A stretch of DNA of 64,000 nucleotides from Flammeovirgaceae bacterium UBA7330 (GCA_002471275.1 DKPQ01000017.1:806001-870000); one strand, 5' to 3'. Positions 35,304-44,182 are shown, numbered from the stretch's first letter. A program made the numbers and translations. Notes: generated by a model not told the origin, from the sequence alone.

Positions 35304-35412
35304 TGTGGAGTTGTTTCTATTAAATTTAACCTGAAACGCGATGAAGAGCAAATATTGTGTAGTAATTCGTTTTTTGAGCATATTTTATAATAACAGAGAA
35401 ATATTTAGTTGT

Positions 35413-36825
35413 ATGACCCCATCAACCTTCTTGTCATCTATGTTGATTTTGTTGTTGGTATTCACCTGGCGTCCGCTACGTGCACAGGATGGAGAAACAC
35501 TCTATAAAACCTATTGTGCAGGGTGTCATGGTGCCAATCTGGAAGGCAACTCTGCTAGTACGTTGATCAAAACAGATTGGAAATACGGCAGAACGAGCGG
35601 TTTAATGACCAGAAACATAACATATGGTATACCTGGTACAGAGATGATTGGGTGGAATCAGGTGCTGGTTGGAGATCAAATCAAGTCACTGGTAAGCTAT
35701 ATCTCCAAATCCCAAAAGATCCATCCAAACCGTGAGAGACCTGTTCCTGAGACCATTGAAACGAGTGATTATACATTGAAAGTAGAAGAATGGGTTGAAA
35801 CGAGGGCCATCAGAACACCCTGGGCCATTGAGTTTATCTCTAAAGATAGCGCTCTGATTTCCGAGAGGAGAGGGGTATTGCGTTGGATTGTAAAAGGAGA
35901 AGCATTAGAATCACCTGTAGAGGATGTTCCGCAGACCCAGGAGTTCCGGACCGGAGGATATATGGATATTGCTATTGATCCAAACTATAAGAATAATGGG
36001 TGGATTTACCTGGCATTAAGCTATGCGCCCGAGAATATTACAGACAATATGGCTCCTGCGATGACAAAGATCGTGAGGGGGCAAATTGCAAATAATATGT
36101 GGAGCAATGAGCAAGTGCTTTTCGAAGTGCCCGACAATTTATTGGTTACTGAAGGGAACAGATGGGGTTGTCGCTTTCTATTTGACAAAGAGGGGTATTT
36201 GTATTTTAGTATTGGAGATATGAACTATGAGGAAGATGCCCTTGACCCTTCGAAACCCGTAGCCAAGATTTATCGAATAAATCCTGATGGTACTGTGCCC
36301 AAAGACAATCCATTTATCAATACTCCCGGGGCTTTGGCCCAGGTGTATACGATTGGCAATAGAAACGTACAGGGCATTTCTCAACACCCAAAGACCGATG
36401 ATATCTGGTTTACGGAGCATGGACCCATGGGAGGAGATGAGCTAAATATTCTCCAAAAGGGTGGAAACTATGGCTGGCCGGTCATTACTTATGGGCTGAA
36501 TTATGATGGAAGTGTAGTGTCTGGCAAGACGGAGCAAGAGGGCATGCTTCAGCCAGTAGTACATTGGACACCTTCTATTGCTGTGTGTGCCGCTGAGTTT
36601 TGTAACAGCAATACTTTTCCTAAATGGAAAAATGAATTATTTGTTGGAGCCCTGGCTTTTGAAGAAGTGCGAAAACTTTCAATTAATAAGAAAAATGAAG
36701 TCATTGCTCAGGAAATGATCCTGAAAGGTTTTGGTAGAGTCCGTGACCTGAAATTCGGTCCAGATGGAGCGCTTTATGTGGTGCTGAATCAACCGGATAA
36801 GATTCTGAGAATTACCAGGGATTAG
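35413..36825 (+). CDS. Cytochrome c-sugar dehydrogenase-like propeller, catalytic His replaced
   Basis: Starting at the ATG at 35413 (470 residues) gives a clean signal peptide (1-24, ending LRAQ). A cytochrome c domain (about 25-105, CAGCH at 35-39) precedes a GSDH-type six-blade propeller (about 118-470), with RTPWAIEFISKDSALISERRG, TEHGPMGGDELNIL and GGNYGWP. In PQQ glucose dehydrogenase and E. coli YliI the catalytic base is the His of HxGGR. Here the same place reads RWGCR (Arg250-Arg254). The fold and heme are kept but normal sugar oxidation is doubtful. It ends 4 bp inside the convergent DUF1015 gene. Confidence 0.82.
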   Translation: MTPSTFLSSMLILLLVFTWRPLRAQDGETLYKTYCAGCHGANLEGNSASTLIKTDWKYGRTSGLMTRNITYGIPGTEMIGWNQVLVGDQIKSLVSYISKSQKIHPNRERPVPETIETSDYTLKVEEWVETRAIRTPWAIEFISKDSALISERRGVLRWIVKGEALESPVEDVPQTQEFRTGGYMDIAIDPNYKNNGWIYLALSYAPENITDNMAPAMTKIVRGQIANNMWSNEQVLFEVPDNLLVTEGNRWGCRFLFDKEGYLYFSIGDMNYEEDALDPSKPVAKIYRINPDGTVPKDNPFINTPGALAQVYTIGNRNVQGISQHPKTDDIWFTEHGPMGGDELNILQKGGNYGWPVITYGLNYDGSVVSGKTEQEGMLQPVVHWTPSIAVCAAEFCNSNTFPKWKNELFVGALAFEEVRKLSINKKNEVIAQEMILKGFGRVRDLKFGPDGALYVVLNQPDKILRITRD

Positions 36826-38066
36826 TCCTCAAGCTTATACACCACCAGCCCACTCCTCAATTTAGGTTCAAACCATGTAGTTTTGGGTGGCATGATTGCT
36901 CCACTATCCGCAATGTCGATGAGCTGCTGAATGGAGACAGGATATAAAGCAAATGCGACCTTCATTGCTCCCGAGTCCACTCTTTTTTCCAGCTCCTCCA
37001 ATCCACGGATTCCTCCGACGAAATCAATTCGTTCATCTGTTCGCAGGTCTACTATATTGAGTACAGGCTTTAAGATGGATTCCGAGAGAATGGTCACATC
37101 CAGTGCCTTAATCGGATCAGCGTCATCATAGGTGTGTGGTTTGGCCAATAGTTGATACCAATTACCTTCCAGGTACATGCTCATTTCATGCAGCCTTGTT
37201 GGCTTGTGGATTTGAGATCCCTTTTCAACTACTTCAAACGATGCTTTCAGCTTTTCAATGAATGCATCACTTGATAATCCATCGAGGTCTTTTACTACAC
37301 GGTTGTAGTCGATAATCTGAAGCTGATTGTCTGGAAAATGGACAGCCAGGAAGTAGTTATATGGTTCTTTCCCATTATGACCCTTGTTCTCCTTTTGAAG
37401 GTCTTTGCCAACCAGTGCCGCAGCTGCAGTTCGGTGATGCCCGTCGGCTACGTAAGTTGCAGGCATCTTTTCAAATTCCTTTTCAATCTGACTTACAAGT
37501 GCCGGATCATCGACTTGCCAAAACCGATGTATCACGCCATCATCTGCCTTGAAATCATAAACCGGGGGTTGTTGTTTTATTTGACCGACCATGTTGTCAA
37601 GTGATTTCACAGCCTTATAGGCAAAAAATACTGGCTCTGCATTCATCATTGCGACCCTTACATGGTTTTTGCGATCCTTTTCTTTTACGGGTCGGGTGAG
37701 TTCATGCTTTTTGATCTTGTTGTCGAAGTAATCCTGCACGGAAGCACAACCGACAATCCCATTTTGAGACCGGCCATTCATCACAAGCTCATAGATGTAG
37801 TAGGAGTCTTTTTGGTCTTGAATAAATACACCTTCTTTTAGCAGCTTTTCAAAATTGTCCTTCGCTGCCTGATATACCCTGGGTTCATAGTGATCAGTTG
37901 CTATGGGCAGAGTGATTTCCGGCTTCACAACCTGTAGAAATGATTCGGGATTCTTTTGAAATTCCTCCCTTGCTTCTTCAGAACTCAATACGTCATAAGG
38001 TCTGGAGGCAATGTTTTTTACCTTTTCGGGTAGGGGCCTTATGCCTTTGAATGGGTTGATTTTCAT
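36822..38066 (-). CDS. DUF1015 family protein (SerA/SerC-associated)
   Basis: This 414-residue soluble protein has the DUF1015 hallmarks: MKINPFKGIRP, the VASRPYDVLSSEEAR-like stretch, YVADGHHRTAAA and YNYFLAVHFPDNQLQI. In many Bacteroidota and Clostridia DUF1015 lies next to serA and serC, as here, in a minus-strand run serC-serA-DUF1015 with gaps of only 2-3 bp. Its biochemical role is still unassigned, though the ADGHHR motif suggests a nucleotide- or phosphate-binding enzyme linked to serine metabolism. Confidence 0.9.
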   Translation of the reverse strand: MKINPFKGIRPLPEKVKNIASRPYDVLSSEEAREEFQKNPESFLQVVKPEITLPIATDHYEPRVYQAAKDNFEKLLKEGVFIQDQKDSYYIYELVMNGRSQNGIVGCASVQDYFDNKIKKHELTRPVKEKDRKNHVRVAMMNAEPVFFAYKAVKSLDNMVGQIKQQPPVYDFKADDGVIHRFWQVDDPALVSQIEKEFEKMPATYVADGHHRTAAAALVGKDLQKENKGHNGKEPYNYFLAVHFPDNQLQIIDYNRVVKDLDGLSSDAFIEKLKASFEVVEKGSQIHKPTRLHEMSMYLEGNWYQLLAKPHTYDDADPIKALDVTILSESILKPVLNIVDLRTDERIDFVGGIRGLEELEKRVDSGAMKVAFALYPVSIQQLIDIADSGAIMPPKTTWFEPKLRSGLVVYKLED

Positions 38067-38069
38067 GAT

Positions 38070-39248
38070 TTAGTTGTTTGGTGGGATGAGCCTAATCAGA
38101 AAAATACCTTCCATTTGTCTAATGTCACTTATTTCCTGATGACTAATTGGGCTGTCAAGGTCAATGATATTGAAAGCAATGTCGCCATGATGTTGATTGA
38201 GCATATCAGCAATGTTGATGTTCTGATCTGCCAGCCTGGAGGTGATCTTGCTTACGTATCCTGGTATATTCTTGTTCCCAATAATGATTCTGCTGCCACC
38301 GTTTCTGGGCATGGTGGCGGTTGGGAAATTCACAGAGTTTCTGATGTTTCCATTTTCAAGATAATCCATTAACTGGTCAGCTGCCATGGTAGCACAATTA
38401 TCTTCCGATTCCGGTGTAGATGCCCCCAGATGTGGAATCGTAATGACCTGGTCGTGGCCGAGTAGATCCGCTTCAGGAAAATCCGTAACAAAATACCTGA
38501 TATGTCCTGTTTCTATGTTTTTCAACAGACTTTTTCTTTCCACCAATCCTCCACGAGCGAAATTGAGAATACTTACACCAGGCTTCATGAGTGCAATCTT
38601 TTCTGCGTCAAGGAATCCATTCGTTTTATCATTCAAGGGCATGTGCAGGCTGATATAGTCAGCATTGCTAAGTACCTCTTCCAGCTTTTCTGCCCTTTGG
38701 ACATACCTGGAGAGTTGCCAGGCTGAATTGATGGAGATATAAGGATCAAACCCAATTACTTTCATTCCCAGACTCTCTGCAGCATTGGCTACCAGCATTC
38801 CTATGGCTCCAAGGCCAATTACGCCCAAAGTTTTGCCGTACAACTCCGGTCCCGCAAAAGAGGATTTGTTTTTTTCTACCATCTTGCCAATATCTTCTCC
38901 GGAGTTCCTGAGGCTTTGGACCCAGTGAATGCCTTCATAGATCTTCCTTGAAGACAGGAGCAGCCCGGATAGTACAAGTTCTTTCACAGCATTGGCATTG
39001 GCTCCCGGTGTATTGAAAACCACCACGCCTTTGGCTGTACAAGCGTCTAACGGGATATTATTTACTCCGGCACCAGCCCTCGCAATGGCCTTGAGGTTTC
39101 CGTTGATAGCGTAATCATGCAAGGAAGCACTCCTGACAAGAATAGCATCCGGATTATCTACCTCTTCTCCAACAGCATATTTTGACGGGTCAAACCGATT
39201 AAGTCCTGTTGGGGAGATCTTGTTGAAAGTCCTGATCGAAAAATCCAT
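38070..39248 (-). CDS. serA: D-3-phosphoglycerate dehydrogenase
   Basis: The 392-residue enzyme oxidises 3-phosphoglycerate with NAD, the first step of serine synthesis. The Rossmann motif GLGAIG is at 145-150, with ARAGAGVNNI for substrate binding. ARGGLVERKSL and HLGASTPESEDN carry the active-site Arg and His. The C-terminal 75 residues form an ACT domain (NIADMLNQHHGDIAFNIIDL), usually the serine feedback site. It sits between serC and DUF1015 with gaps of 2-3 bp, so the three are one operon. Confidence 0.95.
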   Translation of the reverse strand: MDFSIRTFNKISPTGLNRFDPSKYAVGEEVDNPDAILVRSASLHDYAINGNLKAIARAGAGVNNIPLDACTAKGVVVFNTPGANANAVKELVLSGLLLSSRKIYEGIHWVQSLRNSGEDIGKMVEKNKSSFAGPELYGKTLGVIGLGAIGMLVANAAESLGMKVIGFDPYISINSAWQLSRYVQRAEKLEEVLSNADYISLHMPLNDKTNGFLDAEKIALMKPGVSILNFARGGLVERKSLLKNIETGHIRYFVTDFPEADLLGHDQVITIPHLGASTPESEDNCATMAADQLMDYLENGNIRNSVNFPTATMPRNGGSRIIIGNKNIPGYVSKITSRLADQNINIADMLNQHHGDIAFNIIDLDSPISHQEISDIRQMEGIFLIRLIPPNN

Positions 39249-39250
39249 AT

Positions 39251-40333
39251 TTATCCATTTTCCGATTCAAATGCTTTCATAAATTCAACAAGTGCTTCGA
39301 CTCCCTCTTTGGGCATCGCATTATAAATGCTCGCCCGCATGCCGCCCACTGACCTGTGACCCTTCAAGGTTTTTAGGTTTCTTGCACTGGCTTCTTTAAT
39401 GAATTTGGCATCGAGTTCATCGCTGCCCGTCACAAAAGGGATATTCATGATCGAACGAGATTCTTTTGAGACAGTACCTTTGAAGAGGCTGGAATTATCC
39501 AGGAAATCATACAGCAGTCCAGACTTCTCACGATTTCTTCTTTCCATGGCATCGATACCACCATTTTTGATCAACCATTTAAAGACAAGCCCGGCAATAT
39601 AGATAGAATAGCATGGGGGCGTGTTGAACATTGAATCGGCTTCTGTATGGGTCTGATAGTTGAGCATGGTAGGGGTCACCTCCATGGCTTTGCCTAGCAG
39701 GTCTTCTCGGATGATTACGATGGTTACCCCGGCTGGACCGATATTCTTTTGGGCGCCCGCGTAGATCAATCCGAATTTTGTGATGTCGTAATGCTGCGAC
39801 AGGATATTGGATGACATATCTGCCACCAGGGGAACATTTCCTGTGTCAGGGATTTCAGGAAAACAGGTTCCGTAAATGGTATTGTTGGTAGTGATATGTA
39901 CATAGTCTGCATTGGCCGTAAACAGACCAGGGTTTAGCTGGGGGATATATGAAAAGTTTTTGTCTTCCGAGGAAGCAACTACGTTGATGGCACCATACCT
40001 CTTTGCTTCAGCAATGGCTTTTTTTGACCAACTACCCGTATTGACATAGTCTGCCCGGTGCGATTTTGACAACAGGTTGAGCGGTACCATGGCAAATTGC
40101 ATGGATGCGCCACCCTGAAGAAACAATACTTTATAATCTTCAGGGATTCGCATCAAAGATCTGAGATCAGCTTCTGCAGATTGGATGATCTCCATAAATT
40201 CTGCAGATCGATGACTCATCTCCATGACCGACATTCCGGTTCCCTGATAGTCAGTTAATTCATTTTGTGCTCTTTCCAGGACAGGGAAAGGCAATGTGGC
40301 AGGACCAGCAGAGAAGTTGTATGCTCTAGACAT
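39251..40333 (-). CDS. serC: Phosphoserine aminotransferase
   Basis: I take the ATG at 40331-40333 (360 residues), since MSRAYNFSAGPATLP is the conserved SerC N-terminus; the longer frame adds 15 unrelated residues. The PLP-binding lysine is Lys196 in YAGAQKNIGPAG, matching Lys198 of E. coli. HRSAEF and GGASMQFAMVPLN are typical phosphate and PLP contacts. It makes 3-phosphoserine from 3-phosphohydroxypyruvate with glutamate. It is the first gene of the serC-serA-DUF1015 operon. Confidence 0.95.
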   Translation of the reverse strand: MSRAYNFSAGPATLPFPVLERAQNELTDYQGTGMSVMEMSHRSAEFMEIIQSAEADLRSLMRIPEDYKVLFLQGGASMQFAMVPLNLLSKSHRADYVNTGSWSKKAIAEAKRYGAINVVASSEDKNFSYIPQLNPGLFTANADYVHITTNNTIYGTCFPEIPDTGNVPLVADMSSNILSQHYDITKFGLIYAGAQKNIGPAGVTIVIIREDLLGKAMEVTPTMLNYQTHTEADSMFNTPPCYSIYIAGLVFKWLIKNGGIDAMERRNREKSGLLYDFLDNSSLFKGTVSKESRSIMNIPFVTGSDELDAKFIKEASARNLKTLKGHRSVGGMRASIYNAMPKEGVEALVEFMKAFESENG

Positions 40334-40464
40334 AGGTGTTTGGGTAATTGTTGAGTAAAAGTTGTAGCTAATATTCAACTATTTACAGAAAGAGACAAGA
40401 ATTTGAAACTGCTATATTCGTTTAGACAATTTATTTGTTCCTTTACCGCAAAATATTTATTCAA

Positions 40465-41595
40465 ATGCAAAAGATCTTAATCCCAATAATCTGCCTGATG
40501 GCATTCGCTGCATGCAAAAAGCCTGAAGGCAATAACGCTGAACAAACCACAATGAATGAAGTTGATACGATACTGGTTGGTACTTACACCAACGAAGGAA
40601 GTGAAGGTATTTATAAACTGGCTTTCAATAACAATACCGGATCAATCAAAGGTATCTCTTTGGCAACGAATGCCACAAACCCTACTTTTTTAGCCTGGAA
40701 TGAAGACAAGACTACATTTTATGCTGTGAATGCTATAGACGGCCGGGGAGGGATATCGTCTTATACCTGGAATAATGGCCAAACATCACTTACCAATCAC
40801 CTTTCACCGGAGGAGTCATCTCCATGTCACGTGGTATTGAGTAATAATGGCAAGTTGGCTGCCTCTGCCAACTACGGAACAGGGGGAGTTGCAGTTTATT
40901 CCATAAAAGAAAATGGAGCTTTGGGATCTATTACCGGGACTGCTTTTAATTCGGGAGAGTTCGGGCCATCATCAAGGCAAAAAGGTCCTCATGCCCATTG
41001 CGGGATGTTTAGTAAGGATGATAAAATACTTTACATTGTTGACCTGGGACTTGACGAGATTCTGGCATACCCTGTAGCTGAGGATGGTTCAATTTCAGAA
41101 GCGCAATCTGCAGCCAAAATGGAACCTGGCGACGGACCGAGACACCTTATCTTTAATAAGGCCGGCGATAAGGCATTTGTCGTCAACGAGCTATCCAGCT
41201 CAGTTGTATCCTTCAGTGTAGATAAGCAATCAGGGAAATTTACTGTGATTGACAGAAAGTCAACGCTTCCGGAAGGATTTACTGAATCAAGTTTTTGCGC
41301 AGACATTCACTTGTCTCCTGATGAGAAGTTCCTTTATGCCTCTAACAGAGGGCACAACAGCATTGCCGTTTATGCTGTAGCCAATGATGGCAAGCTGACT
41401 TTGGTACAAATAGAACCTGAAGAGATCGTGTGGCCACGTAATTTTATGGTTCACCCTGGTGGGAAATATATGCTTGTGGCTAACCAAAATGCCAATAGCG
41501 TGACCGTATATTCCATTGATCCTGCTACAGGGAAGATAGCTTATACAGGTGAAAAAGTGGAGGTTTCCAGCCCTGTTTGCCTGGCAATTAAATAG
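40465..41595 (+). CDS. Lactonase family (6-phosphogluconolactonase-like) lipoprotein
   Basis: The ATG at 40465 (376 residues) is preferred over a TTG 30 bp upstream because it starts the lipoprotein signal directly (MQKILIPIICLMAFAAC, Cys17). The rest is a seven-blade propeller of the YbhE/Pgl type, with LVGTYTNEGSEGIY at the start, SPCHVVLSNNGKLAASANY, GPHAHCG and DGPRHLIF, and CADIHLSPDEKFLYASNRGHNSIAVY. Family members hydrolyse sugar-acid lactones. An exported lactonase fits the sugar and sugar-acid oxidation genes at 20-36 kb, but no direct link exists. Confidence 0.85.
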   Translation: MQKILIPIICLMAFAACKKPEGNNAEQTTMNEVDTILVGTYTNEGSEGIYKLAFNNNTGSIKGISLATNATNPTFLAWNEDKTTFYAVNAIDGRGGISSYTWNNGQTSLTNHLSPEESSPCHVVLSNNGKLAASANYGTGGVAVYSIKENGALGSITGTAFNSGEFGPSSRQKGPHAHCGMFSKDDKILYIVDLGLDEILAYPVAEDGSISEAQSAAKMEPGDGPRHLIFNKAGDKAFVVNELSSSVVSFSVDKQSGKFTVIDRKSTLPEGFTESSFCADIHLSPDEKFLYASNRGHNSIAVYAVANDGKLTLVQIEPEEIVWPRNFMVHPGGKYMLVANQNANSVTVYSIDPATGKIAYTGEKVEVSSPVCLAIK

Positions 41596-41636
41596 AATTT
41601 GAAGCTTTGCTCCAAGAGGGGAGCAGCAGATATGAC

Positions 41637-41684
41637 TGAGGCTAACCTGTAAAAATCGATAGCGATATTTACAGGTTAGCCTCA
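41637..41684. terminator. Long bidirectional hairpin terminator
   Basis: TGAGGCTAACCTGTAAA (41637-41653) and TTTACAGGTTAGCCTCA (41668-41684) match perfectly over 17 bp. The loop can add four more pairs (ATCG/CGAT) after one mismatch. A T-rich stretch (ATTTTT) follows about 7 bases later on the plus strand. It sits between the convergent lactonase and glnK genes and probably serves the lactonase gene, perhaps both. Confidence 0.75.
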
Positions 41685-41705
41685 CATATAATTTTTAGTT
41701 AGACC

Positions 41706-42050
41706 TTAGATAGCGTCTGAGCCTTTTTCTCCTGTACGTATTCTTATACATTCTTCGATTGGGAGGATGAATATTTTACCTCCTCCAATCATATCACCGT
41801 CATTGGGTTGTGCTGCACTGGTAATGGCTTCCACAGCAGTGTCTACGTATTTGTCATTGACAGCAATTTCCAATCGAATGTTAGAAACAAGATTTGGAAT
41901 AACCTTTTGGCCCCTATAGATCTCTTCAGATACTTTTCTTCCGTGGCCCGAGACATGATTTACTGTGATACGGGTGATCCCTGCTTGAATAAGCGATTCC
42001 CTTACCTGGTCAAGCTGATTATCTCTGATGATGGCAATTATCATTTTCAT
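41706..42050 (-). CDS. glnK: P-II nitrogen regulatory protein
   Basis: The 114-residue protein aligns along its length with GlnB/GlnK. It has the Tyr-Arg-Gly at 45-47 of the T-loop (EEIYRGQKV), the B-loop GDGMIGGGKIF-like DGDMIGGGKIFILP, and the C-terminal IRIRTGEKGSDAI. The T-loop is one residue shorter than E. coli GlnB and has Val50 where the uridylylated Tyr51 would be. It signals ATP/2-oxoglutarate state to the ammonium channel encoded just upstream (8-bp gap), so the order amtB-glnK on the minus strand forms an operon. Confidence 0.93.
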   Translation of the reverse strand: MKMIIAIIRDNQLDQVRESLIQAGITRITVNHVSGHGRKVSEEIYRGQKVIPNLVSNIRLEIAVNDKYVDTAVEAITSAAQPNDGDMIGGGKIFILPIEECIRIRTGEKGSDAI

Positions 42051-42058
42051 GTTTCTAC

Positions 42059-43384
42059 TTAATTAGGGTTGATCATTCCGTATCCTTTTTCACCGTGGTA
42101 GTAATTATCCAGACCTTTGTTTTCAGCCTCTTCATTCACACGTACCTTCATAATTTTGTTCAATACAAATAGTATCAACAGTGTACCACCGGCAGCATAA
42201 ACCACGGCAATAAGGATGGCCACTATCTGTACGCCAAGCTGTTGAGCGATGGTCCAGCTACCGCCAGCCAGTTCTGCAGCTTCCGTCATCCAGCTTTCTC
42301 TGATAAAGAAAACAAGGAAAATTGCGCCAATGATTCCTCCCACACCATGGATACCAAAAGCATCCAGCGTATCATCGTAGCCCAGTTTGTTTTTTAATAT
42401 GATCGCCATGTAACAGGCAATGGTGGCTAAAACACCCAATGCGATGGCTCCAACAGGCTGAACGACACCTGCTGCAGGTGTAATGGCAACCAGTCCTGCA
42501 AGGATTCCTGATACAAGCCCCAGCGCCGTGGACTTGCCCTGATGCCAACCTTCAATAATCACCCAGGTAATGGCACCCGCAGCTGCGGCAATCTGAGTAA
42601 CTGTCAAAGCCTGTGCCGTACTCAGACCACTTTCGATACTGCTACCGGCATTGAAGCCAAACCAGCCTACCCAAAGTAGTCCTGCTCCGATTAATGTCAT
42701 GACCAGGTTGTTTGGTGACATCGGCAGGTGAGGATGCATTTTACGAGCTCCCAGATAAATGGCCGCAACAAGGCCACTTACACCAGCTGAAATATGAACA
42801 ACAGTACCCCCTGCAAAATCTATGGCGCCATTGGCTCCCAGGTTGAATAGGAATCCGTCGCTAGCCCATACCCAGTGACAAAGCGGATTGTAAATCAATA
42901 TGCCCCAAAGCGCAATAAATACGCAGTAACTTTTAAAGGAGATCCTTTCTGCAAAGGCACCGGCAATGATTGCTGGCGTGATGATGGCAAATTTTCCCTG
43001 AAACATCGTAAATACATACTCGGGAATACCATCCATGATGCTATTATCTATTCCTTTTAAGAAAACATAGTCAGGGTTCCAGCCGAACCATCCACCCAGT
43101 ACATTATTTCCAAAAGCCATACTATAGCCGCAAATGATCCATAGTAGTGTCATGATGCCCATAGCCACATAGCTATGCATCATTGTTCCCAATACGTTTT
43201 TAGTCCGTACTAAACCACCATAAAACATGGCAAGCCCGGGGACCATCAGGAGAACAAGCATGGTTGATGTGAGCATCCATGCGGTAGCACCACTGTCAAT
43301 TTCTGCTTCCTGAGCAAATATGGGTATAGTAAAGAATAAGGTAAATGATAGGATTAGACCAATCCTTTTGGATAAACCACTCAT
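42059..43384 (-). CDS. amtB: Ammonium transporter
   Basis: The 441-residue protein has a cleavable signal peptide (about 1-24, ending IFAQ) and 11 transmembrane helices. Amt landmarks are MVPGLAMFYGGLVR, the pore histidines in CHWVW and AFGIHGVGGIIG, and the GFNAGSS loop. It carries ammonium/ammonia across the inner membrane and is controlled by the P-II protein encoded 8 bp downstream. The C-terminal cytoplasmic tail (KIMKVRVNEEAENKGLDNYYHG) is the region that P-II proteins contact. Confidence 0.94.
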   Translation of the reverse strand: MSGLSKRIGLILSFTLFFTIPIFAQEAEIDSGATAWMLTSTMLVLLMVPGLAMFYGGLVRTKNVLGTMMHSYVAMGIMTLLWIICGYSMAFGNNVLGGWFGWNPDYVFLKGIDNSIMDGIPEYVFTMFQGKFAIITPAIIAGAFAERISFKSYCVFIALWGILIYNPLCHWVWASDGFLFNLGANGAIDFAGGTVVHISAGVSGLVAAIYLGARKMHPHLPMSPNNLVMTLIGAGLLWVGWFGFNAGSSIESGLSTAQALTVTQIAAAAGAITWVIIEGWHQGKSTALGLVSGILAGLVAITPAAGVVQPVGAIALGVLATIACYMAIILKNKLGYDDTLDAFGIHGVGGIIGAIFLVFFIRESWMTEAAELAGGSWTIAQQLGVQIVAILIAVVYAAGGTLLILFVLNKIMKVRVNEEAENKGLDNYYHGEKGYGMINPN

Positions 43385-43411
43385 GTAGGTCAGCGTTAGG
43401 TTAATGATACA

Positions 43412-43440
43412 CTATACAGCGAAAGTATAGCACAAATATA
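43412..43440 (-). promoter_or_regulatory. amtB promoter -7 box with adjoining palindrome
   Basis: The minus strand at 43433-43440 reads TATATTTG, a perfect TAnnTTTG. Immediately downstream lies the dyad CTATAC (43412-43417), seven bases, GTATAG (43425-43430). The dyad covers the expected transcript start, an ideal place for a repressor. It is probably the nitrogen-control site of amtB-glnK, but no such regulator is encoded nearby. I see no -33 TTTG at the usual distance. Confidence 0.5.
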
Positions 43441-43466
43441 AAAACCAATAATCAGTGACCGGAAAT

Positions 43467-43973
43467 TTATGACTGGGTAGGGGGACCTTTGCCTTCAAGG
43501 ATGAAAGACAATCGGTCTTGCATCTCATAAAAATCTTTCAATTTTTTATGGTAAGCCAGAAAAAGTATTTTGAGATCTTTAAATAGCTTTTGACGGTCTA
43601 TTTCATTTAAATCATTTTGCTCAATCATGATTAATTTATCAGTGAAATAGGTGGCCATCCTGTCTACATCACCACGCTTCACTTCTATATCACTGGTAAA
43701 CTCACTCTTTAATCCTTCCAGTTTGATTTCCGTATCCCGTTCAACTTTAAAATCGTCATAATTCTTCCTGGTAAGCTCCCGGGTTAAGAATAAATGTAGA
43801 TTAATATTAAAAGTTGTAGCAATGGTTCTGAGAACGTCAGGTTTGGGGATCACATTGTTCTCATACTTGTTGATATTGTGGCTGGGTACACCAATGAGTT
43901 CACCAAATTCACTTTGACTTTTGATGTTTTCAAGCTTCCGGAGAGTCCGAATGTTTTTATTGATGATATCCAA
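43467..43973 (-). CDS. XRE-family helix-turn-helix regulator
   Basis: The 168-residue protein has an HTH_3/Cro-CI domain in the first 65 residues (IRTLRKLENIKSQSEFGELIG, then PSHNINKYENN, then PDVLRTIATTFNINLHLFL). A charged, helix-prone C-terminal part with no enzyme motif (LNEIDRQKLFKDLKILFLAYHKKLKDFYEMQDRL) may serve dimerisation. It is convergent to nothing and stands alone upstream of amtB on the same strand. Three copies of one 15-bp dyad lie upstream of its start, so it likely regulates itself and perhaps the plus-strand unit on the other side. Confidence 0.8.
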   Translation of the reverse strand: MDIINKNIRTLRKLENIKSQSEFGELIGVPSHNINKYENNVIPKPDVLRTIATTFNINLHLFLTRELTRKNYDDFKVERDTEIKLEGLKSEFTSDIEVKRGDVDRMATYFTDKLIMIEQNDLNEIDRQKLFKDLKILFLAYHKKLKDFYEMQDRLSFILEGKGPPTQS

Positions 43974-44002
43974 TTCCTGATAATTGCTTTAATATTAGTG
44001 AT

Positions 44003-44017
44003 TAAGAAAAATATTCT
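44003..44017 (+). promoter_or_regulatory. Operator-like repeat, copy 1
   Basis: TAAGAAAAATATTCT, containing the near-dyad AGAA-N5-TTCT, starts 30 bp upstream of the XRE start codon. Two further exact copies follow. It is the likely binding site of the XRE protein. Confidence 0.5.
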
Positions 44018-44027
44018 CAATAAAAAG

Positions 44028-44042
44028 TAAGAAAAATATTCT
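44028..44042 (+). promoter_or_regulatory. Operator-like repeat, copy 2
   Basis: This is an exact second copy of TAAGAAAAATATTCT, 25 bp from the first, about two to two and a half helical turns. The spacing would allow two dimers to bind side by side. Confidence 0.5.
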
Positions 44043-44167
44043 ATTTAATTGAATATCAATAATTTATGCAATTAGTATTTCGGAAAATGATTTTGACTTT
44101 CGTCTTTTTACATCTTCGCGACCTGTAATCAAATCTTCTGACCAGTGGTGAAAATTATTATATGATA

Positions 44168-44182
44168 TAAGAAAAATATTCT
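44168..44182 (+). promoter_or_regulatory. Operator-like repeat, copy 3
   Basis: This is an exact third copy of TAAGAAAAATATTCT (extended with CA as in copy 1), 140 bp beyond copy 2. It lies close to where a plus-strand transcript ending at the 44357-44389 terminator would begin, so the XRE protein may control that unit too. Confidence 0.5.
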
